The notes below the pieces were generated by a model. That model was given only the letters and a program-made list of their open reading frames with translations, was not told the origin of the DNA and did not search any database. The position numbers and the translations under genes were made by a program. A stretch of DNA of 64,000 nt from assembly GCA_013823945.1 (NCBI GenBank), contig PNMZ01000001.1, positions 806,001 through 870,000 of the forward strand. Reading direction: 5' to 3'. Every line of letters starts with the position of its first letter. Position 1 is the stretch's first letter. The DNA comes from a bacterium (GTDB lineage Bacteria; Armatimonadota; Fimbriimonadia; Fimbriimonadales; Fimbriimonadaceae). This document shows positions 26,101 through 34,902 of this stretch, piece after piece.

Positions 26101-26154
26101 AAGAAGTTCAAGAATTGCCACTATCCTCTGTTGCGGGCAGAAGGTCGAATCTAA
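23101..26154 (+). CDS. secA: preprotein translocase ATPase SecA
   Basis: The motor of the general secretion pathway, which drives unfolded preproteins through SecYEG. 1017 residues, longer than the usual 830-930. Walker A is MRTGEGKTLV (104-108 loop) and the DEAD-like segment LIDEVDSILIDEARTP. QLRGRAGRQGDPGESRFF of motif VI is intact, as is the C-terminal zinc SEC-C motif (C995, C997, C1006, H1007) that binds SecB or ribosomes. Extra length comes from insertions in the second nucleotide-binding fold: one around SSGSLKKEADPLFDTPLPD, another around QTHDYDDTFISFRRGGKERAAPP. It follows the arrest-peptide-like ORF and ends at a terminator. Confidence 0.97.
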   Translation: MLQFLRKLLDTSSKEVASLQPIVESINLLEPKYEGMSDDDLKAMGPVFRSQLQAGEKTIDEILPEVFAAVREVSRRTLGMRQFDVQMIGGVVLHQGKISEMRTGEGKTLVAVAPMVLNALGGKGAHLVTVNDYLARRDAVWMGPIYHSFGLSLGIVQGQGADSDELGGSFIYEPGYEHSDPRYTNLRPCSRREAYLCDITYGTNHEFGFDYLRDNMAFEKEHLSMRELNFALIDEVDSILIDEARTPHIISGPSAEDVSVYAVLDKIVKEMIPEEHYTSDKKSHSASFTEEGMDYLEEALGIDNIAEEPMMFHHAGAAIKAYSLFEKNVHYVVRNGEVVIVDENTGRMMFGRRFSDGLHQALEAKEGVQVQRESQTVAVITFQNLFRMYNKLSGMTGTAKTEEDEFRKIYGLEVVAIPTHRPMVRKDQEDIVYKSMDVKYRGVAREILRLYTKQQPTLVGTRSIETTELVSGRLEAEMLQKLILTDYVLDKILNEKSSGSLKKEADPLFDTPLPDLTMSMIKNVMGSAGLPTDPHSAEISDWFLSKHDLKGNGEYLKEALAHGVPHNVLNAKFHEKEALIVSEAGRKGAVTIATNMAGRGVDILLGGRVQDEEVLRAREQDDVAGGQTHDYDDTFISFRRGGKERAAPPLPLDDTERRAAAEEVRELGGLFILGTERHESRRIDNQLRGRAGRQGDPGESRFFVSLEDELWRIFNKNMMDNPVLKAWPTMEEVRAKFISGMILKTQERIENHFFEARKHILEYDDVLNAQREHVYGMRREILLGKPCRDEITQGISTFIAETVSSGREMDIDTGDITFDHEKVYERLNEVMPLVDHMTPSQFNGLAYGQEMIDELTAIASKEYDAKHAKYGEEVFAQLEQQVMLRAINDAWMDHLKMIDYIREGISLRGYGQTDPLVAYKKETFDLFQHTKKQIRDTAVKMVFYAQIRTEAPQQASVESQVPEQEMAMMALDEVQPKDIDLDSVDWSRVGRNQDCPCGSGKKFKNCHYPLLRAEGRI

Positions 26155-26176
26155 GTTCAGCTACTTGCCGGTACGG

Positions 26177-26212
26177 GCCCAGTTCGACGAATCGTTGAGC
26201 TGGGCTTTTTTA
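26177..26212 (+). terminator. intrinsic terminator of secA
   Basis: GCCCAGTTCGACG pairs with CGTTGAGCTGGGC (13 bp including two G-U pairs) around a 3-base loop, followed by TTTTTT. The stop of the convergent TPR gene lies inside the T-run. Confidence 0.85.
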
Positions 26213-26812
26213 GTACAGCCATCCGCGTTCACGGTGTTTGATCAGTCCAAGAAGTTTGGCGAGATCAGGGATGGCAGGGTGGTCTGGTTTTGATTCAGTG
26301 AGGATGCGGAAGTGCCGCTTCGCATCTTCGTATTCGGCCATTTTGTGTTTGAATTCAGTGAGCTGGGCAAGGGCATCAGAGCAATGGGGGTCAAGCTCGA
26401 GTTGGTTTTGAATGGCTTGCTCGGCCCAATTGAAATTTCCGGCTGCCATCAGTTCACGGGTGTGAATTTGGAGAGCCTTTTGCAGCATTTTTGGGGCGAG
26501 TGGGTGGTTGGGATTGAGCTCAAGGGTTCGTTTAAATTCATTGATGGCTCGAAAAGGATCATTGGTTTCCATGAGGGTCAGTCCGTGCCCGAAATGCAGT
26601 TCTGGCTGGTTGAACGAGAGTTTTAGGCCATCTTCAAAGGCCCTTCGGGCTTGTTCCGGTTGATTCGTTGCGTGGAGGGCGAATCCGAGGCCAAGAATAG
26701 CCTCAGTATTGCTGGGATCAATTTCATGGGCATGACGAAATTTTTCAATGGCTTGGTCAAATTGTTGAGATTGAAAGAGCTTCTTTCCTTGGTCTAAAAG
26801 AGATGCGTTCAC
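26210..26812 (-). CDS. TPR-repeat protein
   Basis: A 200-residue, entirely helical protein with about four tetratricopeptide repeats in its first 120 residues (FDQAIEKFRHAHEIDPSNTE, EAILGLGFALHATNQPEQAR, PFRAINEFKRTLELNPNHP). A further helical pair follows. There is no signal peptide. It lies 78 bases downstream of the larger TPR gene on the same strand and shares its theme, suggesting related scaffolding roles. Partners are unknown. Confidence 0.82.
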   Translation of the reverse strand: MNASLLDQGKKLFQSQQFDQAIEKFRHAHEIDPSNTEAILGLGFALHATNQPEQARRAFEDGLKLSFNQPELHFGHGLTLMETNDPFRAINEFKRTLELNPNHPLAPKMLQKALQIHTRELMAAGNFNWAEQAIQNQLELDPHCSDALAQLTEFKHKMAEYEDAKRHFRILTESKPDHPAIPDLAKLLGLIKHRERGWLY

Positions 26813-26890
26813 GGTTTACCCTCAAAGAGTTGAAACGAATGAACTCAATGAGGGTTTTGCTTCTTAATCAATTAAATTGAAGTTTGTTAA

Positions 26891-28837
26891 CTACTTCCCC
26901 TTTCCGAACAGCTTTTTGAAGAAGCCTCCAGATTCCTCTGGAGCGTTTCGACCTGAAATAACCGTTCCGATGATGGGGTCAACGGTTTTGCCGCAGTGGG
27001 GACAGAGCCTTGACCGGCCGAGCATCATTTGTTTACAGGCGGGGCAGGGGAGCATTTCGGGGACTTCTGAATATGCTTTGACGTTGCCGACGATCGATTT
27101 GTTGGGGTCGTTGATGGTTGGTTCGGCTTTGGATGTTTCAGGTTGGTAGCCTTTTTCGGCGGGGAGAAGGAGATCAGGTTGTTGAGACAATGGGACTTCT
27201 CCGGCGTTGATTTCGGTAGCTTCTGAACCGAGGCCAAGTTCGATTGCTATTTTGGAAGCTTGTTGTCCTTGACCGGTTTCTTTGTAGTATTCAAAGAGAA
27301 GTCGGGTGGTAGCTTCATCAGTGGGATCAAGTTTGTGGGCTTTTTCGAGGAATTGCTCGATGGCGAGAAGGTTCCCTATGCCTCGCATATGATCGCAATA
27401 GGCGAGGAGGCTGATTTTGAGGGCTTGCTTTGCCTCCTGGTGGTTTGGATCTTGTCGGATTGCTTCTTCAAAGGGGTGGATAGCGTGGGAGTGATCGCCT
27501 TGCTTTTGGTGAGCGAGGCCGAAACCGTACTGTGATTCAGCGTCTTCAAATCGGATGACAGTGGCTTTTTTGAATACTTCGGCGGCTTTTTGAGGCTGAT
27601 CCGCTTCGAGATAAGCGAAACCAAGTTTGCGCCAGTTTTGCCAATCCTCCCCTTGAGTAGCGAGGTGGGCGGTAAGGTTTTCGATACCTTCGATGTTGTC
27701 GGCCGAAACAGCGGTGGTGTTTCCGGTGTTCGAAGTTGTTGATTTATGGGGTTTGATTTCTTCGGGTATAGCAAGTCCGTGGGCTTCGAGGTCTTTGATA
27801 ACGGCTTGCTTTTTATGTCCTTGACCTGATTCTGTGTAGTATCCGAGGAGGCGTGCGGTGACGTGTTCATCGGTTGAGTCGTTTTTGTGGGCTCGCTCGA
27901 GATATTGCTCGACGGCGAAGAGGTTGCCGATGTCTTCCATGCGATCGACGTAGGCGAGCAGTGACTTATTGAGCGCAGTTTTGGCCTTGGCGTGGTGTTT
28001 GTCTCTATTGAGGGCTTCTTCAAAGGCGTGGATTGCATGTGAATGATCCTCCAGATCTTGGAGGCTCTGACCATATCCGTATTGCGCTTCGGCGTCATCG
28101 GGGCGGATCACCGTGGCTTTTTTGAAGGCATCGTGGGCAGCTTGGGGGTTGTTTGCTTCGAGTTCGAGGAATCCGATGGCGCGATGGGCTTGCCAGTTGT
28201 TTGATTGTTCGGCGACGAGGGATCGGAGTTCGGGCAAGGACGTAGGGAGCTCCTTATCGGCGTCTTCTTCTTCGGGTTGGTAGAGTTCGCGGTCGGGGAT
28301 TGGGATTTCTCGGCGATTGAGTTCAACTTTTGCGGTTTCGAGTTTGGTTCCCTGACCTGTTTTTTCATAGTAGCGGAAGAGTTGGATGGTGATGGATTCG
28401 TCTTCGGGGCTGAATTTGTGGGCTTTTTCGAGATATTCCTCGACGGCGAGAAGGTTGCCGATTTCCTTCATTCTTTGAACTTGGGCGAGCAAAGATTCTG
28501 AGATTGCCGTCTTAGAGGGTAAGTGTTTGTGGTCGTGGCGCAAGGCTTCTTCGAGGGCTTTGATGGCTTTGGCGTGATCGCCGGCTTTTTGGAAGGCGAT
28601 TCCTGACCCGTACTGAGCTTCAACGTCATCGGGGCGAATGAGGGTGGCTTTGCTGAATGCTGCGACCGCTTCGGCGGGATTGTCTTTTTGGATATTGGTG
28701 AAGCCGAGTCCGCGCCAGGCCATCCATTTTTCTGAGTTTTCGGTCACAACTTCGGTGAAGAGTTGGTGAGCGAGGTCGATGTTGTTTTGATCAAGCGCCT
28801 CTTGCCCTTGTGCGATCTTTTCTTCCAAATTTGGCAT
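26891..28837 (-). CDS. TPR protein with three near-duplicate modules and C-terminal zinc ribbon
   Basis: A 648-residue cytoplasmic protein. Three homologous modules, near residues 15-150, 205-345 and 385-525, share phrases such as PDDVEAQYGSGIAFQ / PDDAEAQYGYGQSLQ / FEDAESQYGFGLAHQ. They also share IGNLLAVEEYLEKAHK / IGNLFAVEQYLERAHK / IGNLLAIEQFLEKAHK. The modules are joined by acidic linkers. The C-terminus has a double zinc knuckle, CPAC and CPHC (about residues 593-612), then a basic tail FFKKLFGKGK. The repeats indicate internal tandem duplication. Likely a protein-interaction scaffold; no function can be named. Confidence 0.84.
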   Translation of the reverse strand: MPNLEEKIAQGQEALDQNNIDLAHQLFTEVVTENSEKWMAWRGLGFTNIQKDNPAEAVAAFSKATLIRPDDVEAQYGSGIAFQKAGDHAKAIKALEEALRHDHKHLPSKTAISESLLAQVQRMKEIGNLLAVEEYLEKAHKFSPEDESITIQLFRYYEKTGQGTKLETAKVELNRREIPIPDRELYQPEEEDADKELPTSLPELRSLVAEQSNNWQAHRAIGFLELEANNPQAAHDAFKKATVIRPDDAEAQYGYGQSLQDLEDHSHAIHAFEEALNRDKHHAKAKTALNKSLLAYVDRMEDIGNLFAVEQYLERAHKNDSTDEHVTARLLGYYTESGQGHKKQAVIKDLEAHGLAIPEEIKPHKSTTSNTGNTTAVSADNIEGIENLTAHLATQGEDWQNWRKLGFAYLEADQPQKAAEVFKKATVIRFEDAESQYGFGLAHQKQGDHSHAIHPFEEAIRQDPNHQEAKQALKISLLAYCDHMRGIGNLLAIEQFLEKAHKLDPTDEATTRLLFEYYKETGQGQQASKIAIELGLGSEATEINAGEVPLSQQPDLLLPAEKGYQPETSKAEPTINDPNKSIVGNVKAYSEVPEMLPCPACKQMMLGRSRLCPHCGKTVDPIIGTVISGRNAPEESGGFFKKLFGKGK

Positions 28838-28909
28838 CCCAAAGTTATTTTAATTGAAAAGGGTTGTGAGAGCAAAAAGAAATTTTCTGGGGGAAGGAAA
28901 TCGTGAATC

Positions 28910-28934
28910 GGGTCCCCTGGCTCAGTGGGGACCC
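28910..28934. repeat. GC-rich inverted repeat between TPR gene and ribosomal operon
   Basis: GGGTCCCC (28910-28917) and GGGGACCC (28927-28934) form a perfect 8-bp stem with a 9-base loop. It lies just upstream of the candidate rpsN promoter. No T-run follows on either strand, so it is more likely a protein-binding site or roadblock than a terminator. Confidence 0.45.
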
Positions 28935-28941
28935 AGGTGAG

Positions 28942-28970
28942 TTCATTCACTTTGTTTCGGCTGGTATCAT
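28942..28970 (+). promoter_or_regulatory. candidate promoter of the rpsN-led ribosomal operon
   Basis: TTCATT at 28942-28947 and TATCAT at 28965-28970 are separated by 17 bases. The implied leader before rpsN is about 105 bases and contains a small stem CTCTG/CAGAG (28981-28995), which could mediate ribosomal-protein feedback. Confidence 0.45.
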
Positions 28971-29082
28971 TTGAGGCTGTCTCTGCCTGTCAGAGGCAAC
29001 ACAACTGAACCACGAGCTAGGTGGGATGGTGCTTGCTAAGGCCCGCCAAACCAAACCAGTTCGGGAACGGTGGGTATGAACA

Positions 29083-29385
29083 ATGGCCAAAGAATGTCTC
29101 ATTAACAAGCATGCGAAGCTTGAAGCTCGGTGGGCCGAGTTTGAAGCGCGCAAAGCGGCGATTGAAAACGACCAATCCTTGAGCAAGGAGCAACGTGCTC
29201 AAGCTTTGGAGGCGTTGGAGGAATCGCGCATTAAGAATCGACTTTACAAGTCACGTCGCTACAACCGATGTGCCGAGACGGGTCGTCCGAAGGGTTATTA
29301 CCGTTACTTCGGCGTTTGTCGTCAGGTGCTTCGCGAGAAGGCTCACCTTGGTTTGTTGCCAGGAGTTAAGAAATCCAGCTGGTAA
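29083..29385 (+). CDS. rpsN: 30S ribosomal protein S14 (long form)
   Basis: A 100-residue S14 of the small-subunit head. [26 protein letters not shown] is the family core. Its length, and the absence of the two N-terminal CxxC cysteines, mark it as the zinc-independent long form. In most bacteria rplE precedes it; here it is the first gene of the transcription unit. Confidence 0.96.
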   Translation: MAKECLINKHAKLEARWAEFEARKAAIENDQSLSKEQRAQALEALEESRIKNRLYKSRRYNRCAETGRPKGYYRYFGVCRQVLREKAHLGLLPGVKKSSW

Positions 29386-29403
29386 CAGTGGAGGAAGAGC
29401 ATT

Positions 29404-29799
29404 ATGCATAGTGATCCGATTGCTGACCTTTTGACGCGGATTCGTAACGGCCTGCGGGCAAGCCACATGCATGTGGACGTTCCGATGAGCAAGATCAAGG
29501 TTGAAGTAGTAAAGATTTTGGAACAAGAAGGATTTTTGAGTTCGCACGAGGTGGTTGCTGAAGGCAAGTTCCCTGTGTTGCGAGTTCATTTGAAGTACGA
29601 CTCACGCCGCAAGCCGGTGATTCACAACATTAAGCGTGTGAGCACTCCTGGTTTGCGTGTTTACCGAGCTGCCACGGATCTTCGCCCGGTGCGAAGTGGT
29701 TTGGCGACGATGGTTCTGACGACAAGTCAGGGAGTCATGACCGACCGTGAAGCACGCCGACGTCGAATCGGTGGTGAAGTGCTTTGCCAGGTGCACTAA
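29404..29799 (+). CDS. rpsH: 30S ribosomal protein S8
   Basis: A 131-residue S8, a primary 16S rRNA-binding protein. HSDPIADLLTRIRNGLRA at the start and ATMVLTTSQGVMTDREARR at the end are diagnostic. It follows rpsN by 18 bases. In E. coli S8 is the translational repressor of the spc operon. Confidence 0.97.
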   Translation: MHSDPIADLLTRIRNGLRASHMHVDVPMSKIKVEVVKILEQEGFLSSHEVVAEGKFPVLRVHLKYDSRRKPVIHNIKRVSTPGLRVYRAATDLRPVRSGLATMVLTTSQGVMTDREARRRRIGGEVLCQVH

Positions 29800-29814
29800 G
29801 GAGGCTATGAACTT

Positions 29815-30369
29815 ATGTCACGAATTGGTTTGAAGCCGATCCCGGTTACCGACAAAGTTTCTGTTTCCGTTGAGAATTCCGTTGTGACCGTGAAAGGTCC
29901 GAAGGGTGAATTGACTCAGCCGATCCATGGTGAACTGACGGTGAAGCAGGAAGGCAATGTTTTGCAAGTTGAGCGACCGAACAATGATCGCGAGAATCGT
30001 TCTCAGCACGGTTTGGCTCGGACACTCATTGCGAACATGATTGCGGGTGTGACGGAAGGTCACAAAAAGACTTTGGAAATTCACGGGGTTGGTTACCGTG
30101 CGGCGGTTCAAGGCAAGGATTTGGTTTTGAGCGTCGGCTACAGCCATCCGGTTGAGATCAAAGCTCCGGCAGGAATCACTTTTGAAGTCCCGGCCCCGGA
30201 AAAGGGTAAGGCGTTGACGATTATTGTGAGCGGTATTGATAAGGCCTTGGTTGGTCAGATCGCCGCTGACGTTCGGAAAACGCGCAAGCCTGATCCTTAT
30301 AAGGGCAAGGGCGTTCGTTATCAGGGCGAGATTGTTCGCACCCGACCCGGAAAGAGGGCCGGTAAGTAA
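29815..30369 (+). CDS. rplF: 50S ribosomal protein L6
   Basis: A 184-residue L6. SRIGLKPIPV at the start and the C-terminal DPYKGKGVRYQGEIVRTRPGKRAGK are typical. A strong AAGGAGG site lies at 29797-29803, 11 bases before the ATG, and partly overlaps the rpsH stop. Confidence 0.97.
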   Translation: MSRIGLKPIPVTDKVSVSVENSVVTVKGPKGELTQPIHGELTVKQEGNVLQVERPNNDRENRSQHGLARTLIANMIAGVTEGHKKTLEIHGVGYRAAVQGKDLVLSVGYSHPVEIKAPAGITFEVPAPEKGKALTIIVSGIDKALVGQIAADVRKTRKPDPYKGKGVRYQGEIVRTRPGKRAGK

Positions 30370-30384
30370 TCCGGAATTACGACC

Positions 30385-30738
30385 ATGGCAGTTAAGACAC
30401 GAACTCAAATGCGAAAAGCGCGTCACGTACGCATTCGCAAGCATCTGGCTGGTACTCCGGAGCGCCCCCGATTGGCGGTCTTTCGGAGCAGCAAGCACTT
30501 GTATGCTCAATTGATTGATGATGTAAACCGCGTGACGCTGGCAGCAGCGAGTACGACGGAAAAGGATTTGAAGGCAGGCGATACCGTCGCTGGCGCAAAG
30601 GTTGTGGGTGAAACCCTGGCCAAGCGCGCTAAAGAGAAAGGCGTGAAAGCAGTGGTCTTTGATCGAGGCGGGTTCCAGTACCACGGAACGATTGCGAGCC
30701 TCGCTGACGGTGCCCGCGAAGGGGGCCTGGAGTTCTAA
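30385..30738 (+). CDS. rplR: 50S ribosomal protein L18
   Basis: A 117-residue 5S rRNA-binding protein. [29 protein letters not shown] and the C-terminal [26 protein letters not shown] match L18 throughout. It ends one base before the rpsE ATG. Confidence 0.97.
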   Translation: MAVKTRTQMRKARHVRIRKHLAGTPERPRLAVFRSSKHLYAQLIDDVNRVTLAAASTTEKDLKAGDTVAGAKVVGETLAKRAKEKGVKAVVFDRGGFQYHGTIASLADGAREGGLEF

Positions 30739-30739
30739 A

Positions 30740-31315
30740 ATGGCAAGAGGACCACGAATCGTAGGACGGCGTCAATCGGCGCTCAGAAACACGGAAGGGC
30801 CGCAGTATGACGTGCGGGTTATCCGTTCGAACAAAGTGTTCAAGACTCACAAGGGTGGTAAGACGGCTTCTTGGTCGATTACCGTTGTTGTGGGTGACAA
30901 CAAGGGCAAGGTTGGTCTTGGGATTGGCAAAGCTCGGGGGATTCCCGACGCCATCCGTAAGGCTGAAGAAGCAGCCCGAAAGAACATGTTCAGTGTCAAT
31001 TTGATTGGGGAAACAATTCCCCACGCAATTGAGGCGGAGCATGGTTCGGCACGCGTTATCCTTCGACCGGCATCACCGGGTACGGGAGTTAAGGCGGGTT
31101 CTGCCGTTCGGCAGTGCTTGGAAGCGGCAGGCGTTCACAACGTTTTGGCGAAATGTCTTGGGAGTCGCAACGGGGTCAATTTGGCCTATGCGACGATGAA
31201 GGCGTTCCGCATGATGGAAGCTCCTGAATCGGCGGCAACTCGCCGAGGTGCGGATGTGAACGAGCTTGTTCCTTGGCTGGCTAAGGCTCGCAAAGAGGAG
31301 GCTGATCATGCTTAA
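30740..31315 (+). CDS. rpsE: 30S ribosomal protein S5
   Basis: A 191-residue S5, important for decoding accuracy. The double-stranded RNA-binding start ([37 protein letters not shown]) and [24 protein letters not shown] are conserved. The start [12 protein letters not shown] at 30740 directly follows rplR. Its last 8 bases overlap rpmD, implying coupling. Confidence 0.96.
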   Translation: MARGPRIVGRRQSALRNTEGPQYDVRVIRSNKVFKTHKGGKTASWSITVVVGDNKGKVGLGIGKARGIPDAIRKAEEAARKNMFSVNLIGETIPHAIEAEHGSARVILRPASPGTGVKAGSAVRQCLEAAGVHNVLAKCLGSRNGVNLAYATMKAFRMMEAPESAATRRGADVNELVPWLAKARKEEADHA

Positions 31316-31700
31316 GGTCACTCTCGTCAAGAGCAAGATCGGCAATACGCCGGCGAACCGAGCAACCGTCAAAGCGCTTGGTTTGAACAAGATCGGTAGC
31401 AGCAACACATTTGAAGACAGTGCTTCGATTCGCGGGATGATTCACAAAGTGAAGCATCTTTTGAAGGTTGAAGAAGTTGATGGTGTGGTTGTTCGACGTC
31501 GCCGCGACGGAAAAGCCGTGAGCGAAAAGCGCGCGGCCAAAGCGGCAGGCGCAGCGGCTCCGGCGAAGGAAAAGGCTCCGGCAAAAGCCAAGGTTGAACC
31601 GAAGAAGGCCGCTCCGAAGAAGGACGCGGTGAAAGAAGAATCTGCTGAGGCAAAGCCAAAGCGCACGACCAAGAAGAAGACTGAAGAGGCCAAATCATGA
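31308..31700 (+). CDS. rpmD: 50S ribosomal protein L30 with long basic tail
   Basis: A 130-residue protein. Residues 1-60 are a standard L30 ([41 protein letters not shown]). The remaining 70 residues are a low-complexity Lys/Ala/Pro/Glu tail ([22 protein letters not shown]), absent from typical 60-residue L30. It overlaps rpsE by 8 bases and rplO by 4. Confidence 0.94.
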   Translation: MLKVTLVKSKIGNTPANRATVKALGLNKIGSSNTFEDSASIRGMIHKVKHLLKVEEVDGVVVRRRRDGKAVSEKRAAKAAGAAAPAKEKAPAKAKVEPKKAAPKKDAVKEESAEAKPKRTTKKKTEEAKS

Positions 31701-32137
31701 ATTTGAATGATCTTTCCCCCAATCCGGGATCAACCAAGCGTAAGCGTCGGATCGCTCGCGGTATTGGTTCCGGCATGGGTAAGACAGCAACCCGAGGAAC
31801 CAAGGGGCAGAAGGCTCGACGCCAAATCCCGAACTGGTTTGAGGGTGGTCAAACCCCAATCCACCGCCGATTGCCGGTGAAGAAGGGTTTCCGCAACATT
31901 AACCATAAGGAGTACGCGATTGTGAACTTGGACGACTTGGAGAAGTTCTTCAAGGCGGGCGAGACAGTGAATCCGCAAGCGATTGTGGATCGCGGGATTA
32001 TGAGCGACTTTAAGGACGGTTTGAAGGTTTTGGCTTTTGGCGAACTTTCAATCAAGTTGCGAGTTGAGGCTCACAAGTTCAGTAAGACGGCAGCGGCAGC
32101 AATTGAAAAGGCTGGCGGCGAGGTCGTTACTCTGTGA
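31697..32137 (+). CDS. rplO: 50S ribosomal protein L15
   Basis: A 146-residue L15. [30 protein letters not shown] and [30 protein letters not shown] are diagnostic in two adjacent blocks. It overlaps rpmD and shares GTGA with the secY start. Confidence 0.97.
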   Translation: MNLNDLSPNPGSTKRKRRIARGIGSGMGKTATRGTKGQKARRQIPNWFEGGQTPIHRRLPVKKGFRNINHKEYAIVNLDDLEKFFKAGETVNPQAIVDRGIMSDFKDGLKVLAFGELSIKLRVEAHKFSKTAAAAIEKAGGEVVTL

Positions 32138-33483
32138 GCTACGTGGGATCGGGCGCAGGTAAGGGCGCGGGCGACAAAGGACTAAGATTCTCGCTTTTTG
32201 AGACTCTTCGTTTAGCCTGGGCGGATGAGGATTTGCGGGGTCGTTTGCAATTCATCATCATGATCTTGACGATTTATGTCGTTGGGGTCAACATTGCGGT
32301 TCCGGTTCCGGGCATTAGCCCAACAGCAATTGAAGAACTGGTCAAGAATAACCCAGTTTTTCAATTGATCAACGCTTTAGGTGGAGGTGCGTTTAAGCGC
32401 ATCTCCATCTTTGCGCTTGGTTTGAACCCTTATATTGTTGCTTCAATCATTTTGCAAGTTTTGACCTACGGAAATCCGAAGTGGAAAGAGGAGATGAAGG
32501 AGGGGGGCGAATATGCTCGTCGCCAACAGAATCGCCGGACTCGGATTCTGACGATCGTTCTTGCATTTGCCCAAGGTTATGGTTTGATGACGGCGATGGG
32601 GTCGGCGATTTCTGAAGTGTTGCCAGCTTATCGCTTCATGATTGTTCTGTTCTGGACAGCAGGATCGATGTTCTTGCTGTGGTTGGGTGAACAAGTGAGC
32701 GAGCGTGGAGTGGGGAATGGAATTTCCATTTTGATTTTCACGGGGATCATCATTTCATTGCCATCAATTTTAGGAACGCTTGGTGCGGGTCTTGCGGGCG
32801 GAAACATTGCCATTTGGCAGATTGTTGCCTTGATTGCTTTGTTCTTTGCGACGACTTGGTTTATCGTTCTCTTCACGGTGGCTCAGCGACGGATTCCGAT
32901 CCAGCACATGCGTCGGAATTTTGGAACGAAGGCGATGGGCGGTCAGGTCAGTTACCTGCCGATTGCGGTTGCGATGGCAGGGGTTATCCCGATCATCTTC
33001 GCGATTACATTGATCTATTTGCCAGCTCAGTTCCAGGCATGGTTCCCGGTTGATTCGGCAGGACACAGAATTCTTGGTGAGATTGCCGGATTTATGAATC
33101 CAGACTTCACGCGATGGCAAGGTTATGTTGGAGCGTTGATTTACATGGGGATGATTTTCTTCTTCACGTATTTCTGGACGGCCTTGCAATACAACGTTGA
33201 GGACATTGCGGATAACTTGAAGAAAGGCGGTAGCTACATTCAGGGGATTCGTCCGGGTCGACAGACGCGCGACTATTTGAACGGCGTTGTTTCTCGAATC
33301 ACCTTTATTGGCGCGGTGTTTCTTGCGATTGCCGCTCTGACTCAGTTTGTTTTGCCGCTCGTCGTCCAAGCGCAGGGGATTGGTTTGATTGCTGGTACCT
33401 CGCTTTTGATCATGGTCAGTGTTGCCCTTGAAACGATGCGTCAGCTTGAGGCAAACCTGATTACGAAGCAGTACGAGGGGTAA
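32134..33483 (+). CDS. secY: preprotein translocase channel subunit SecY
   Basis: A 449-residue inner-membrane protein with ten transmembrane helices, forming the pore through which SecA and ribosomes export proteins. Conserved pieces include PVPGISPTAIEELV, FALGLNPYIVASIILQVL with the plug region, and GTKAMGGQVSYLPIAVAMAGVIPIIFA. The cytoplasmic loop 5 NLKKGGSYIQGIRPGRQT contains the SecA/ribosome-contacting arginines. The GTG start at 32134 overlaps the rplO stop. Confidence 0.97.
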   Translation: MSYVGSGAGKGAGDKGLRFSLFETLRLAWADEDLRGRLQFIIMILTIYVVGVNIAVPVPGISPTAIEELVKNNPVFQLINALGGGAFKRISIFALGLNPYIVASIILQVLTYGNPKWKEEMKEGGEYARRQQNRRTRILTIVLAFAQGYGLMTAMGSAISEVLPAYRFMIVLFWTAGSMFLLWLGEQVSERGVGNGISILIFTGIIISLPSILGTLGAGLAGGNIAIWQIVALIALFFATTWFIVLFTVAQRRIPIQHMRRNFGTKAMGGQVSYLPIAVAMAGVIPIIFAITLIYLPAQFQAWFPVDSAGHRILGEIAGFMNPDFTRWQGYVGALIYMGMIFFFTYFWTALQYNVEDIADNLKKGGSYIQGIRPGRQTRDYLNGVVSRITFIGAVFLAIAALTQFVLPLVVQAQGIGLIAGTSLLIMVSVALETMRQLEANLITKQYEG

Positions 33484-33486
33484 TTC

Positions 33487-34140
33487 ATGCCCCTCCGCAT
33501 GATTTTGGTTGGCCCTCCGGGGGTTGGTAAAGGGACACAGTCTTCGCTCTTGGAGGCCAGACTTGGGGCAAAACCACTTTCAAGCGGGATGATTTTTCGG
33601 GCTGAGATTGATGCTCAGACCGACCTGGGCGAGCTGGCGAAGAGCTATATTGACCGAGGTGAATTGGTTCCGAACGGGGTGACGATTCAGATGATGTTGA
33701 AGCGGCTTCGAACATCCGAAGTGCAGCAGAAGGGGTTTATTCTGGATGGTTTTCCGCGCACGGTTCGCCAGGCTGAAGCCTTGGATGAAGAGCTGAGAAA
33801 GGCGCAAATTGATTTGGATATTGTGGTTTCGCTTGAAGTTGATGACCAGGTGATAGTGGATCGGCTATCTGGGCGGTTGGGATGCACAAAGTGCGGGGCG
33901 ATTTATCATCGGTTGAACAAACCGCCGAAGCGCGAGGGTTTTTGTGACAATTGCAACAGTCCAGTGATTGTTCGAGAGGATGATAATCCCGAAACGATTA
34001 AGGAGCGATTGAGAGTTTTTCGTGAAAATACGGCTCCCGTGGTTGATCATTATGCGGCGCAGGGCAAATTAGTACGAGTTGAATCGAGCCGCGATCCTGA
34101 AGTTGTTTATGCGGATATTGTCGCAGGGATTGGATCATGA
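33487..34140 (+). CDS. adk: adenylate kinase
   Basis: A 217-residue enzyme interconverting AMP + ATP and 2 ADP. P-loop GPPGVGKGT is at residues 9-17, LDGFPRTVRQAEAL is the AMP-binding part, and the long LID carries a four-cysteine zinc site (CTKCGAIYHR ... CDNCNSP). The start lies 3 bases after secY; the stop overlaps map by ATGA. Confidence 0.97.
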   Translation: MPLRMILVGPPGVGKGTQSSLLEARLGAKPLSSGMIFRAEIDAQTDLGELAKSYIDRGELVPNGVTIQMMLKRLRTSEVQQKGFILDGFPRTVRQAEALDEELRKAQIDLDIVVSLEVDDQVIVDRLSGRLGCTKCGAIYHRLNKPPKREGFCDNCNSPVIVREDDNPETIKERLRVFRENTAPVVDHYAAQGKLVRVESSRDPEVVYADIVAGIGS

Positions 34141-34889
34141 TCCATTTGAAGAATGGTTCTGAGATTGCCAAGATGGGATTGGCGGGAAAGATCATTGCGA
34201 AGACGATGCGTGAAGTCAGCGGCGCAATGGTGGCGGGGAAATCTTCTTTGAAGGATTTGGATGCTCATGCGGAGCGGATCATTTTGGCGGAGGGAGGGAT
34301 TCCTAGTTTCAAGGGATACAAGGGATTTCCGGCTGCGGCCTGTATTGCGGTGAATGAGGGAGTTGTTCACGGGATTCCGACGGATTACGTGGTTCAGGAG
34401 GGGGATATTGTGACGCTGGATTTTGGGGTGATTTGGCAGGGATGGCATGCGGATTCGGCTTGGACATTTGGTGTGGGGGAGATTGGGGAGAATGCTCGGC
34501 GTCTGATGAACGTGACCAAGGAGTCTTTGTATCAGGGGATTGGAAAGGCGCGAGTGGGGAATCGGGTGGGCGATATTTCTCACGCGGTTCAGGGTTACGT
34601 TGAGCGGAATGGTTACTCGATTGTTCGTGATTTGGTGGGTCACGGAATTGGTCAAAATCTGCATGAAGAGCCGAGTGTGCCGAATTTTGGAAAGCCAAAG
34701 AAGGGGCCAGTTTTGCGGGCGGGAACAACTATATGTATTGAGCCGATGGTGAATGAGGGTTCACATCGGGTGATGACTTTGGACGATGACTGGACGGTTG
34801 TGACTCAAGACGGTAAACTGTCAGCACATTTTGAGCATACGGTGGCGGTGACGAGTGACGGGCCATTGATTCTCACGATGGACGAGTAA
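34137..34889 (+). CDS. map: methionine aminopeptidase, type I
   Basis: A 250-residue enzyme removing N-terminal Met from new proteins. The metal ligands are in TLDFGVIWQGWHADSAWTF (two Asp), DLVGHGIGQNLHEEP (His), CIEPMV and FEHTVAVT (Glu residues). No N-terminal extension. It overlaps adk by 4 bases. Confidence 0.97.
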   Translation: MIHLKNGSEIAKMGLAGKIIAKTMREVSGAMVAGKSSLKDLDAHAERIILAEGGIPSFKGYKGFPAAACIAVNEGVVHGIPTDYVVQEGDIVTLDFGVIWQGWHADSAWTFGVGEIGENARRLMNVTKESLYQGIGKARVGNRVGDISHAVQGYVERNGYSIVRDLVGHGIGQNLHEEPSVPNFGKPKKGPVLRAGTTICIEPMVNEGSHRVMTLDDDWTVVTQDGKLSAHFEHTVAVTSDGPLILTMDE

Positions 34890-34902
34890 CCAAAGAGCAT
34901 TT

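Noticed and set aside
28971-29082. possible riboswitch in the rpsN leader
   Set aside because: Only a short 5-bp stem is visible and no known consensus; more likely an ordinary ribosomal leader.
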